NCBI GenBank assembly: GCA_023055355.1
Contig: JALJCS010000001.1
Coordinates: 97,759,381 to 97,823,380, forward strand
Reading direction: 5' to 3'
DNA from: Agelaius tricolor
Lineage: Eukaryota; Chordata; Aves; Passeriformes; Icteridae
Length of the DNA: 64,000 bases
The notes beneath the pieces were generated by a model that saw nothing but the letters and a program-made list of their open reading frames with translations, was not told the origin of the DNA and did no database searches. Shown here one piece after another: positions 1-11,235 of the stretch. Position 1 is the first letter of the stretch. Each line of letters opens with the position of its first letter. Position numbers and translations under genes: made by a program.

Positions 1-962
1 TGAGTCCATGTTTTCCTTGATCTATAATTCCAAGATCTCTTCCTGAGCAGTATTGGCTAGTCCAGTCTGGCAGGAAATGCATAATGCTTCCTTTGTTTTC
101 CTCTTCCTCTGCATCACTTGTCTATTGCTTCCTCTGAGTTTTACATACCACTTGGCAATTCAGTTCTTCAATGTTGCAAATTCCTTTGAACATCTTTGCA
201 GCCTGTTCTCCCTTTTTCTACCAATATAACTTAACATCAGCAACAAATACCTTGATTTTCACCCTTAACTATGCTCGTATACGTCTACCTCCCATTTTTA
301 AAAAACCACAATTTGAGACAGAAATAATAAGTAAAAATAAAAGACAATTTCATGATTTTATGTCCTGTAAACCCACAGGTTTTAAACCTGACAGCAACAA
401 ACTGTTTCCTCAGTGTTATGAGGGTTGTCTCTATACTGAAGATTCTAGATATTAGACTTACAGAGTTCCTCTGATACAGGTAAGTAGTACTGAACCCAAT
501 AAGTGCATACAACTGTCTTATTTTGCACGCTTACATTCTGAAATGAAACTAAACTTATCCTTGAATACACCAGTAGGCTGGCATGCCTTCTTAGCCATGG
601 CTATTCCAAACCTTTGATTAAGAAGTCAGTGGTGTTTATCTCAAGCTCCACCAAGATGCCTGCTGAGAGCACAAGAGCTCTTATCTAAGCTTGCAGACCA
701 CAGACTGAGCAGGAGGAACAAGTAGCTTTCTTTAGCTCTGTACATAACCCCCACTTCTTGGGAAAAAACCCCACAAAACACATACACCTGCAGATCTGAA
801 CAGCTTTTTCAGTGGGCTACAAAAACATGGCAGTGCAGGTAAGATATTAATGTTCTACCAGAAATGTTCTATCCTCCCATTTCTGTAAACTATTACAGAG
901 AAGCCACTGACACAATGAACATTTCCCATGAGTTAATCACAACTCAACAAACAGGAACATAC
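1..962 (-). other. COL19A1: COL19A1 intron (partial)
   Basis: Intron downstream of the 54-nt collagen exon; the next exon is outside the window. AT-rich unique sequence. I looked for another Gly-X-Y block on the minus strand and saw none. Confidence 0.7.
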
Positions 963-1016
963 CTTTTCACCCGGCAGCCCAGCAACACCGTCTGGTCCTT
1001 TCACACCCATCTCTCC
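963..1016 (-). CDS. COL19A1: COL19A1 Gly-X-Y exon, 54 nt
   Basis: Minus-strand exon of 54 nt, the ancestral collagen exon size, encoding six Gly-X-Y triplets: GEM GVK GPD GVA GLP GEK. The acceptor is GTTTTGTAG and the donor GAAAAG|GTATGT. Phase is 0 at both ends, so it joins the 63-nt exon directly. In mammals a 63-nt then 54-nt order fits the start of the first collagen domain as I recall it. The rest of the chain would continue below position 1, outside this window. Confidence 0.85.
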
Positions 1017-1857
1017 CTACAAAACAAATTGATCAATTAGAAGCTCCACAGACTTCTGAGGTTAACAACAACTACTCAGGTCATATCAGACTCGATAGAA
1101 AAGCATCTTCTATCTGATTTTTTTAGTAATGCAACCACTGTGGAGGAGGATGCCTTACGTGTCATACTAAAATCAGCAAAATAAATGCATTTTAAACACG
1201 TAAAACATCAATTAAGTCCTTCATCATACAAATGCTTGCACATCCACGTTTCCATAAAAGCAACTAATTTTAAAGGAATTAATTGCAACAGAAGACAGAA
1301 ACCAAAAGGGTCCATTTTCAGTTCTACACTGAGAAAGCTCAACGTGTAATACAGATTTGTACAAAGTCATGTGCCCTCAATATTTTTGAAAGGCATTATT
1401 AAAATTTCTCTCTCCCTCCCTTTTATCCCTTTAGAGAAACCAAACCCCAAACCATAAACAATCTATAAGAAAATTTTAGTTTTGAGAGAAAAACTGACTC
1501 TCTTCTATAACTCTCCTGATTGGTCGGGAGTTATGGAAGACCCCAGCAGCTGTAAATTGGACCATAAGTCTTAAAAATTACATAAGAAAACATCAAACCC
1601 AGAAATGTTGCTAAATAATGTAAAGTATAAGGTTTAAAAAATTTAAAATAAAAATTATTTGGATGCCAGAGGAGTACAACAAAAGGACTGAAACCATGTA
1701 GTGTTTATTTAAAAACAAAACATTAGGTATGCCTACTTCTATCAAGAACATTCTCCTGCAAGAATAACATTATAACTCTGGTCTGAGATTATTAATCTTT
1801 CTGAAGTTGAGAAAGGAGCAGTAAGATTGGCCAGAAGTACACAACAAGAGTTGTATC

Positions 1858-2330
1858 AGAATCATAAAGGTTAAAAAACTCCTTCAAGATCATCAAGTCC
1901 AACCTTTGACTGAACACCACCATGCCAATGAGATCATAGCACCGAGTGCCATGTCCAGTTGTTTCTTGAATGCCTCCAGGGAGAGTGACTTCACCACTTT
2001 CCTGGGTAACTCATTGCAAGGACTGACCATCTTTTCAACAAAGAAATTCTTCCCGATGTCCAGCTTGAATCTTCTGTAGCACAGCTTGAGGCCATTTCTT
2101 CTTGTCCTGTCATTGGCTGCCTGCCTGACCCACACCTGCCTACGACCTGCTTTCAGGCACTTGTAGAGAACAATAAGGTCACATCTGAGACTTCTTTTCT
2201 CCAGCCTAAATACCCTCAGCTCCCTCAGTCACTCCTCATAAGACTTGTTCTTACTGAGTATGCACTGTATGCCCTCACCCAGACCATGGATAAAGATATT
2301 AAACAGCTCTGTCTCAAAAATAGACCAAAA
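1858..2330 (-). mobile_element. CR1 LINE 3' end with internal deletion
   Basis: On the plus strand the block runs from the CR1 3' end inwards: AAGATCATCAAGTCCAACC, then CTGGGTAACTCATTGCAAGG, AAAGAAATTCTTCC, CTTGTCCTGTCATTGGCTGC, AAGGTCACATCTGAG and CTCCAGCCTAAATACCC. These are antisense CR1 hallmarks, so the element is in minus orientation. Near 2285-2310 the sequence GATAAAGATATTAAACAG matches the reverse-transcriptase (LFNIFI) region, which normally lies several hundred bases further in. The copy therefore appears to have lost its middle. It lies in sense orientation to COL19A1. Confidence 0.85.
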
Positions 2331-3049
2331 TCCTGTATGCATGAATAGCATAAATCCACTGGCACTGTGAGAGGTAAAGGTTACCTTATCTAATCACCCA
2401 CAGAGTCATTCTCTTATCTATGCATCCTCTGTTCCCTTGTGCCACTTGCCAGTATTTTAATAGACCAGTACCACTTTGTTACCTTCAGTGGTGTATTTTT
2501 ATACACTGTGTAGTCTAAAATTACACAGCCTGCTACATGTCAGGAAACCTTTAGCCTGTGTGACTTACTTACCAATTAACCAAGGTATGTTTACACTACT
2601 GTTCCACTAACTGCAGACAGACTCCCCATCTTAAAGACAATTATTTTCCACTGTAAATTAGATCTGCAAGTTATGCTTCGACCTTCTAGTTGTGATTTTA
2701 AAAACCACAGGTGGAAAGGTAGCAGTTTTTCATGCCTTTATGAATATAAATATCAGATACTATAGGTATCTAACAGTATTCATAGTAACAGTACCATAGA
2801 CTAAAACCAAAAATATATGAAATGCATCATTAATATTTTTGCATTTTTCTTAATGGTATTTTCTTTTCCTTCTGCAGGCCTTAAAGTCCTTCACAAAAGT
2901 GAAAGATAAGTTGCTGGGAAAACAGCTTTATAAGGTGGTGAACAGCAGTAGCATAAGGCTGGCATTTATAGGTTATGAGGTACACACTGTAACAACAGCC
3001 AAAGGTAGAACCATGAGCTGTAAATCTACTGTCAGGATTTACAGAGGGT

Positions 3050-3495
3050 GACAATGAAAATCCTTTTCAACTGAACTTCTCGTGGGAGGGCAGGTGTTCA
3101 GCCATCCCCAAGAAAGCAGAGCTCCATCATATATAGTGGTGACTAGGGAAAAAATGGTGTCACTCCACATGTGCCCCCACTTCCTCCTCCTTCCCACTGC
3201 TTTATATACTTCTTTATTTGCTGATCGTGGCACCATGTGTTGGGTATGGAATATCCCTTTGGTAGTTGGTGTCACTGTCCTGGCTGTGTCCTCTCCCAGC
3301 TCCTTCTGCACTGCCAGCCCCTTGCTGCTGGGGTGGGGTAGGGAGCAGAAAAGTCTTTGACACTGTGCAAGTGCTGCTTGGCAATAATGAAAACATCCCT
3401 GTGTTATCAACCCTGTTTCCAGCACTAATCCAAAACACATCCTCATACTGGCTACTGGGATTAAAATGAACTCTGTCCCAACTAAAACCAGGACA
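3050..3495 (-). mobile_element. Avian endogenous-retrovirus LTR fragment
   Basis: Read on the minus strand it starts TGTCCTGGTTTTAGTTGGGA, continues with TTGGATTAGTGCTGGAAACA and GGGATATTCCATACCC, then a TATATAAAG box (near 3200-3208), an AATAAA-type signal (3213-3218) and GGGGATGGCTGAACACCTGC. I recognise this as a very common LTR family in songbirds and other birds (the group of TguLTR-type repeats), from memory and without a database search. The start carries the canonical TG. The U5 end seems to be missing, because similarity stops near 3050 and no CA terminus follows. No internal retroviral genes flank it, so it is a truncated solo LTR. It lies in the same orientation as COL19A1, so its poly(A) signal faces the host gene. 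Confidence 0.65.
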
Positions 3496-3515
3496 CAACA
3501 TCACCAGAAATGTCC

Positions 3516-3665
3516 AGGTTAAAAAAGAAAAACAAAACAAAACAAAACAACAACAACAACAAAGACCAACAAAAAACAACAACAAAACCAAAAAAGACCA
3601 ACCAAAAAACCAACAAAGACAACAACAACAACAACAAAAAAAACCATACAAAAAAACCAACCAAA
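3516..3665. repeat. A-rich (AAC/AAAAC)n low-complexity tract
   Basis: About 150 nt made almost only of A and C with scattered G, including AAAAC and AAC runs, directly beside the LTR 5' end. It gives several long but meaningless open frames (poly-Cys/Phe/Val on the minus strand, Lys/Asn/Thr on the plus strand). Confidence 0.9.
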
Positions 3666-3739
3666 ACCAAAAAAGTGTCTATTAGCAAAAAGGAAAAAAA
3701 AAAATTCACACTCAGAGAATATGTTAGGAGAAAGAAAAC

Positions 3740-4110
3740 TCATCCCAAAGGCAGCATCATTCCAGGGTTTCCCTGGTACTGTGGGAGCAGCAGGGAGTAT
3801 ACAGATGAGGAAGTATGATCCCTGCTACTCCCAGCAGAAGCCCCCAGTTGTGTTCTGTCCCATCAGAGCAGGAGCTCAGCTCACCAAGGCCTGAGCTGGG
3901 TGTCACTGGTTTAACTCCTGCACCGGTGACAGTGACTGCTGGCTCCCCTGCTCCTGTGTCAGCTCTGGAATGGCCCCACTGGGGAAGTGTGACATTCTCC
4001 CACACCCTTGAGCACCTCAGAGTGGTGAGGACTTGCTGCCACCACCATCTCCACTCCTCAGGAACACTTAAACTCAGGCCTGAGATGAGTACTGGAATGG
4101 CAAATACGCT
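3740..4110. other. Unclassified GC-richer block beside the LTR
   Basis: Base composition is clearly richer in G and C than the surrounding intron, with direct and inverted motifs such as AGCAGGAGCTCAGCTCACC and TGCACCGGTGA. It gives open frames on both strands (118 codons plus, 82 minus) with no recognisable domain. Its position next to an LTR and an A-rich tract suggests a second transposable-element piece that I cannot name. Confidence 0.35.
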
Positions 4111-7100
4111 AACAAGGACAATAAGTCACGTTTCAGAATTTTTTATAAGAAAAAAATGGTTGCATTGCTAATGGTATTTTCCCTTTTTAATTTGATAACT
4201 TGGGCAATTAGATGGTAAAACATAAGTGGGACTATCCATAAATTCTTAGGTTGGTAAGCACAAAGCATTTCATTCTGCTTATTGTAAGATTTTATTCTAC
4301 TAAGTGTACTGGCAACTCCTGACTTTGTGATAACTGACAGCCAGCCGTATTTTGCTCAGCTTTCTTCTTTTTCTTGAATTCCAGCTTCTAGGTCCCTATC
4401 AATAACCTCAGCAACAAAGACTGGGCCAGAAAGGAACCTTTCTCAAGGCTGCATAGTACAATAGATATGCTTTAGGTGGAATCAAGTTGACTGGATTTTG
4501 AGAGGAAAGTCAGAGTAGCAGGAAAGAAAGACTAGCAAGGAAAATGGAGAGAAAGAACAGTTCAGACACTTCATTTGTTCTCCAGGAGATCTTTTTTTAT
4601 ATCATTCTATTACAAATATTTTCCTAGTGCAATAATACATTGCATAAACCTATCTCTACCAATCCCAAAATAGCCTTTTAAATGTCTTTTTCCTTAAGTA
4701 AAATTTAAAATGAAGTTGAATAGCAAAAAATTTCTCCATGGTGTACATCAACAAGCATTTTAATATTTGAAAGCAATCTGCCTCTGGCTTTTTGGTCCCT
4801 AGTTCACTTACAGCATTAACTAATGACCTAATAACACAGCTAACACTGGCTTAACATTATATCAAAATATTTAATTCTGTTTAGATTTCAATTTAAAATA
4901 TTTCATGGGCACTTAGTCTGCTTGAAAGAAATAAAAGTAGAAAACAGGTTTTTTTTTTTAGCCTCCTTGAGAGAGAAAATCAGTTTATATATTCAGCATA
5001 TATGTAATCATTCCAATTATGGTAACCCATATTCTGTCTTTCTGAAGAATTTCTACATACTGAGGACACAACAGGACCTTTACAACATTATTAAAAGATA
5101 TTTGCTAACAACAGATATGTTTCTAAGATTCTGAGTAGCTAAATATGATGCTGAAGTAGTACAAATTGCAACCAAATAAAAACCACAGTAAATATCTCAC
5201 TCAGATCAGAAGAAGAGAAAACTCAACTCCACAGAAAATATCAAAATGTGTTAAAATCACAGAAGACTTCCACGTAAGTTGTGTCCACTTGCAACTTGTG
5301 CGATACACTGTGCTAAGAATCAAGCTGCCATGAGAATATACAGAATATTATTTAGAGATAGTCCAAACTGTACACTTAGTAAGTAGCAAACAAAGTTGGT
5401 CCAGGAAATTTTTTCAGTCTTAATTATTGAGAAATTAAAAAACAGTTGGTCCCTTGCTGCAGAAGCTGATCTCCCAGCAAAAATATCCTGCAGAGCAAAT
5501 CAACTATTCCATGCCCAAAGTATCAGAGATAAAAGTTTTGAGTGAAGAACTGTCCTCATGAAGTCATAATGGAAGGCCAGGCATACAAACAGGAAGGTCA
5601 TTCACACAAATGGCATAATTTTGATCAGATGCTCCTCTGCATTCAGATGCACAGCTTGCCAGTGATATATCAACATTTGCATGAATGGTTGTTCCAGTGA
5701 AAATATGGCACTCCAGTCCTTTGGGCCTGCAATATACTTTAAATTGAGCCAAGAGTACAGGAATGGAGTGGATACAGGCTAATAATTAAATTCAAAATGC
5801 CTAAAATGGCTTATAAGTTATCACACTTTACACTGGTGATAGCTTAGATGCTCCTGAATAGTCTGACCTTAGGGAACAGTGATTTTAGACTGAAGAGAAG
5901 GGCAATTTTAAGGGGCTTGAATGTAGCCTAATATCAATCAGTAGAGACTTCCTTTTCAATCCCATAGCAACAAAAAAAGACATAAATTCAATCATACAAT
6001 TAATTAAAGTGAATGGGAAATTGGAATTAGATAAAGCAAAATAAAAGGATAAGAACTTTTGTGCTGAAAAGAAGATAATATCAACAGAATCAGAAATTTC
6101 TTATTAAAGAAGGCAAAAAATTAACATTTTCACTTGTATGCTGCAATGGCACAGACATTTAAATACATTATACAATATATACATATTAGTTGGATGCCTA
6201 TAGTAATATGATTTAGAAACAAAAGAAAAAATGAAATGAGAAGCTGAGCACAAGCAAAGGGGGAAACATGTGCTTAGGAACCACAGAACTCAGAGACCTG
6301 TTTTTTGTAACTGGCCAGCAAAGTTATCAAGAAGCTGCCTATTTTGTGTATAATACATTACAAGACACTCAGCCAGAGTCTGTTAGCTTCCTTTATATAA
6401 TCTGACAATAAGTCATGTATCCTACATGTCTGGAATGTTCTGGAGCCTTTCTGCCTCGTCAGGTCTAATTATTGATGGAACAAGGCCGTCATTGAGAAGG
6501 AGTGTTACTGAAAACTTGCGTAAATGCAGAGTCAGTGAGAAAAATGGTATTAAAATCTCAGAGAATGTTGCTTTCAGCTCCATCATGGTAGGCACTATTT
6601 AACTCAAGATTTGTTTGCTCCCAAAGGTCAGTGAGCCAATCCTGGTCACAGTCATACTGTGCCCTCCATCCAACCCCCCTTCCCCATCCCCCCAAAAAAG
6701 AAAAAAACCCCACCAACTGCAAAGCTAGGAAGCAACAAGTACTGGTCAGTTGTAAGAAAAGATCAAATTAAGAAGCTTTCTACCTGTTTGGTGTTCTACC
6801 CCTGAATTTGACCTGCTGATTCATTCAATTTTGTGAAAGGACATTCATAAATGTCAATATACTTTCTTTAGGTTAAACTTCTGGGTGCATCGGGGTTCAT
6901 TGACTCAGACAGTTCCATGCACAGAGAATCCATGCAATGAGGCTCTTTTTCTAAAACAAGTGGAAGAACAGAACCTTACATGTTTTGTTTAGAGGCACTA
7001 TGCTCAGCATGGTAAATACTGCTAATTGGCTGGGAGATTAAATGGTAAAAAAAAATCAGACTTGTGAAGTCTGCTTTCCCAACTTAGTAGCAATAATGGT

Positions 7101-8353
7101 CTAAGCGAATCAGGTCAGAAGCAGAAGAGCTGTTTCCCATACAAATGCTAGGAAACTCCCTGTGCTGTTAGCATAGCTAAAACTAAAAACTGAAAATTGT
7201 TTATACACTCTAGATCAAAACTTCATTATTAGGTCTGAAAACTGACAGCAGTCCCTCTAGATTCAGCTGGACTATAGAAACTAACATGACTGAACTTTTT
7301 TTTTCACCTAAAAATACAGCTTGTGTCAAAAATTGAAATATATACTGGAGGGGAGGAGTTATGGTGGGGGGAATTATACTGTCAAGAAATGTTCTTAATT
7401 TCAACCAGCTGTGTAGATAAGCCTTCTCAGAACTGGACCCTTTTCAGCCAGACACTACAGTATAGGAACAGCCCTGGCTGTCTTCAGAAACTATTTCAGA
7501 TCACATATTAAATGGTGTGCTGCAAGGTGGGATGTTGGGTTAGGATACCACCATCTAACCTCTGGATTAGGACAGTCCAGGCAACTTCCTCTCATACAAA
7601 CTGCATTTCCTGACCCCAATTCCTATCTCACTGTCTTTGTGCCAGATTTACAATAGTTTATTCAACTTGCCTCCTCTAGTAGCACATGGAAAACACATTC
7701 TCAGCTGTGTCTTACTTCAGCATCCTCCAACAAAATTTAAGGAATGGAATGTGAAAGGAAAACATCTGATATGTTGACCTATAGAATTAGGAAATTCCAA
7801 GCTACATAGCATAAGAATGTCATGGTAAGCATTACAGAAAAATTCAGAAAAGGCCAAGGAAAGGACCAACCGGCCTGTCCTAGAGACTTGCCAATGTCAG
7901 ATTCTTCTCTCTTCACAATTACCAGTTTCAGGTACGAGCATTGTCAAAGAATATATGGAGGTCATATTTCATACCCTCCTACTGATGATTGCAAGGATGA
8001 TTCCACCACATGGGATTCTGTCCATCAGCAGTGATGTACACTCAGGAGATGGAACAATTCTTGTCAGAATATATACATGTCTTCTGTACAGGGCATGGTG
8101 GCAGGGCTGGGGAGGCATGTGCTTCCCAGGCAGGTAAAGTGTGCTCCACAGAGTTGATGAGGTGACCCCAAAGTGGGGCAGCTGTAAAATGCCTGGCAGG
8201 GAGTTCACACACAGAGCCAGACACTGACTGATAAAGGATCCACCCTGTGTTCAGGCAGGTTCCTTCAAGGGATAACAGAATCCATGCAATTTCTATTTAA
8301 GAAAGATAAGCCAATGACAAGGCTTGAAAAAGAGAATTCAAGTGATATTTTAC

Positions 8354-8416
8354 CTTTTCACCTTTCTCTCCTTTGTGGCCTGGCAAACCAGCTACTCCTG
8401 GTAATCCTGCTTCTCC
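8354..8416 (-). CDS. COL19A1: COL19A1 Gly-X-Y exon, 63 nt
   Basis: Minus-strand exon of 21 codons, seven perfect Gly-X-Y triplets: GEA GLP GVA GLP GHK GEK GEK. The acceptor is TTTAAAATCAG and the donor GAAAAG|GTAAAA. Phase 0 at both ends and starting on Gly is the normal collagen exon rule. It starts with GEAGLPG, the sequence I recall at the beginning of the first triple-helical segment in mammalian COL19A1. It is therefore probably the first collagenous exon, with a missing linker exon between it and exon 7. The Lys-Gly-Glu content is typical of non-fibrillar collagens. Confidence 0.87.
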
Positions 8417-10109
8417 CTGATTTTAAAAGAAATAAAAAAAGTCAACAAAGCAGATCTAAAATATATTTGGTTAGGTTTCCTGTCTTTGTCACAAATGCCT
8501 AACAAAGCAAATGACTCAATAAATATAGTGCAACACCCAGGAGAAGTACTAAAAGAAAACAAACATTGTGTAGAATATAATTCATTCTCAAGTGAAAACA
8601 TTTACACTAAATATAATACCTAAATATAATTCTCAGTTTTACCATGGTACTTTCTTGGGTGTATATTCAAACAATTAAACCTTACTGACGTCTCTAATTT
8701 TACTTTACTTTTTGGATTTAACTAAATTCAAAATGTACTGGTTCTTAACTGGGAAATACAATGTAAATATGGTACAATACTACAAATAAGTAAGATTTTT
8801 TCATGACTGCAAAGAAAACCAAACCCAACTGTTTTTATATCCAACAGGATTAAACAGCATAATGCATTAAAAAGCAACAGGAAAACTTTATACTTTATTT
8901 GGAAAGCAGTAGCATCTCTGTGTAGATTCCTGCTGCATCCCAGGAAGCGTGTATATTTTGCTGGCATGAACAGTCACTGGTGATGAAGTCGTAGCCAGTA
9001 ACCTCTCCTCATGTGAGCACTAAAAAAAAAAAAAAGATTTTCTTCTTTTTGGTTCACTTTGGTAACAGGTAAATACCATCCAACTTTCTGTTCTATCTTC
9101 TGTTTTAATACTCCTGTACAAACCATACGTGGAAAGTGACAACAACTTCCTAACAGAGAAAAAAGCTGTAAAAAAATCAATTCTAGATATTTAGATCCTT
9201 CTGTTCTAAAATTTATGCCAGTTAAAATTGATATGACTGTCCCACTTCTTTCTTCCAAAAGACAGAGGAATAAAGAGGAATAAAGTCTCCCAAAATCAGA
9301 ATTAGTGGGACAGAAAATGTCCATGGGAAGAAAGAAAAAAGATAGTACTACATAGTCTCATCCTGTCCTCTGCCCTGCCCTTAAGTGCAAAATATAAGAG
9401 TGCAAAGGAAAACTTTTTTTATTTCCTTGTAGTAAAATACTACTGGTAAAGATAGTTTGGAAACAAACAAAAAAGCCCTGAAGCCAAGATTTACCTGTCT
9501 GTGACTCCTGAGCCAACCTGAAGAGATACTACAGGACAAGTCAACAGAACCTGCTAAACTTCAGTAAGTCTCATTAAGATGTAATGAAGTTTTTTTCGAG
9601 CCTTCTGTCAGAGAAATTCCCACAGGATTTACTGCTTAGCATAGAAATTCATATCCAAGTATAAATTCCTTCCCTTAAATTGCTGAAAATGTAGCTGTTA
9701 TAATGGGTAGGGAAGTTGTGAAAAAAATAAGTCAGAAAATGTAATGCTAGTTTTAATATGAAAGTCATTAACAAGTAGTCCACCTTTTCTTACATCTTAA
9801 ACATAAAAAATACAAATTAAACTGATGGTGGTTTTAGCTACATAGATGAATGAATATTTACATGTTATTGATAAAGCCTATTGTTGAGCTTTTTATCTTA
9901 TGTATAAATAGGGTTTGTTTTGTTCTTGCTTTTTCTGCTATTGTGTCATAACTGCTCAATAAATTGTATTTCCAAGCACCAAGGACATACCAGAATTTAA
10001 TTAATTCCACTTTTTCATAAGCTTACACATTTAAGAGAAAGTCTGCGTTACCCTCAAGAATACATTCAGAAATATATTTGAACGATTAATCATTGTTTAA
10101 AATTGAAAT

Positions 10110-10346
10110 TTATCCCCTGAAATTAGACCATGCTTCTTTCATGCTTCTGAGAACCAAGCAGTCTTGTGTTCCTCTCTCCCATCCAGGTACACTTTCCCCT
10201 GTCTCTTTGTGGATGTAACCAATCAGTCCCACATGCTCTGGGGTTTTTTTGCTGACTACAACCTTGGTGGTGATGGCACTGTCCACTGCCTTAGAGGAGC
10301 CTGATCTTCCAGACTGCTTATGAATAGCAGGCCAATAGTTTAACAC
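10110..10346 (-). other. Unrecognised 78-codon open frame in intron
   Basis: A minus-strand frame open for 78 codons, less AT-biased than its surroundings, with a mixed hydrophilic composition (about KKTPEHVGLIGYIHKETGES in the middle). It is bordered on the high side by a T/G-rich tract. It does not resemble the expected COL19A1 linker and has no paired splice signals that fit the gene phase. It could be a transposable-element scrap. Confidence 0.2.
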
Positions 10347-10371
10347 AATGTCTTTCTGAGGGTACTTATAG

Positions 10372-10487
10372 TTTGGTTGGGTTTTTTGTGTTTTGTTTTT
10401 TTTTTTTGAGGGGGGGGCATTTGTTTTGTTTTGGCTTTTTTGTTGTTTTAGTTTGGGGGTTTTTTTTGGTTTTTTTTTTTTTTATGG
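10372..10487. repeat. T/G-rich low-complexity tract
   Basis: Long runs of T broken by G runs on the plus strand, including a run of eight or more G near 10410. It is simple sequence with no coding potential. Confidence 0.9.
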
Positions 10488-10670
10488 GCTAGATTGAGCA
10501 AAATAATTACATCTACAACTTCAAGTTATGGTTCTACTGTCTTCCAGTTTATACTGATTCTTGTCTATCAAAAAAAGAGGGAAAAGTGAACCCTTTAAAC
10601 GAAATCAATGTTTTCCCTCATGTTAAACAATATATACACTTCGGCATGTACATTCTAAAGAAGAAAGTAT

Positions 10671-10735
10671 TTCATAGAATCAAGAAGGTTGGAAGAGACC
10701 TGTAGGATCAAGTCCAACCATCAACCTACCACTAC
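10671..10735 (-). mobile_element. CR1 3'-end scrap
   Basis: CATAGAATCAAGAAGGTTGG, then AAGAGACCTGTAGGATCAAG and TCCAACC: the antisense CR1 terminus, only about 65 nt, so a heavily truncated copy in minus orientation. Confidence 0.75.
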
Positions 10736-11154
10736 AACTTTCCAGTTATTAGTTATTATTCCAGACTCTTTCATGGGCTTTGCTTATTTCATCTGTAAAG
10801 CTTCAGAAGATGCAACTGTTACTGAAATGGCCTCTGTTGTTGGAAACCATTCTCAAACCATCTCAGTGATTTGTTTCCTACTCTCTGAGGCTTCTTCAGT
10901 TACTAATTAGAAATTAATCAATGTTAAGGAATGCATTTAAAAAGCACTAGCAGCACCTAGTACCTTTTGCTGATGTTCCACTGTACCATTTGTTTAGGCA
11001 GCAAAAAACTATGTACCATGACTCCAGATATGGAATTCATTTTTAGGAGGTAATTAAATTATCACCACTGTTGAAAATTTTTTACAGCTATTTAGCAGGA
11101 AACAATAATGCAATTTCTTTTGTATTAACATTTGAATTTTAACAGATAACTTAC

Positions 11155-11235
11155 CAAGTCTGCAGATATTTCACAACATGTATCTTCTACTGCAAGTTGT
11201 GAATTACAATAAACTGCTATGTGGTGAAGTTCAAT
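11155..11235 (-). CDS. COL19A1: COL19A1 exon 7: Cys-rich tail of TSPN domain, 81 nt
   Basis: Minus-strand exon with donor GACTTG|GTAAGT and an acceptor ending TTCCTTAATAG. It reads IELHHIAVYCNSQ, then LAVEDTCCEISADL, 27 codons, phase 0 at both ends. The IELH...YC......TCCEIS pattern closes the TSPN domain with the Cys that pairs within it, and the CC pair is followed in mammals by a short linker to the first collagen segment. Exon 6 ends KPVD, so the join reads KPVDIELH as in the mammalian protein. The coding sequence from the ATG to the end of this exon is 747 nt, exactly 249 codons. Confidence 0.93.

Larger units (their letters stand above)
1017..8353 (-). other. COL19A1: COL19A1 intron between the two Gly-X-Y exons
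   Basis: A 7.3-kb intron. It contains a CR1 copy (1858-2330), an LTR fragment (3050-3495), an AAC/A-rich tract (3516-3665) and a more GC-rich unclassified block (3740-4110). From 4110 to 8353 I see only AT-rich unique sequence. No further collagen-type reading was seen. Confidence 0.7.
8417..11154 (-). other. COL19A1: COL19A1 intron; expected linker exon not found
   Basis: Between the CC-containing exon 7 and the first Gly-X-Y exon, mammalian COL19A1 has a short noncollagenous linker of about 40 residues with a CxC motif near its end. An in-phase (multiple of three) exon or exon pair is expected in this 2.7-kb stretch. I did not find one on the minus strand. The stretch contains a T/G-rich tract, a CR1 scrap and an open frame at 10110-10346 of unknown meaning. 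Confidence 0.5.

Noticed and set aside
3214..3818. Overlapping frames rich in Cys, Phe, Val or Lys, Asn, Thr
   Set aside because: Translations of the A/C-rich tract and the LTR fragment; not protein-coding.
5564..5752. Cys-containing 62-codon minus frame in the first large intron
   Set aside because: Cys spacing does not match a known small domain, and no acceptor/donor pair in collagen phase was seen.
8974..9324. A 116-codon minus frame in the intron lacking the linker exon
   Set aside because: Its nearest splice-like sites do not fit the COL19A1 phase and the sequence has no collagen or linker features. It is probably chance.
9495..9535. Possible COL19A1 micro-exon on the minus strand with donor GACAG|GTAAAT and a reading ending SSGWLRSHRQ
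   Set aside because: The reading faintly resembles the mammalian linker, but no AG in the right phase exists upstream to join exon 7, which ends in phase 0. Alternative frames hit stops or break the phase of the next exon.
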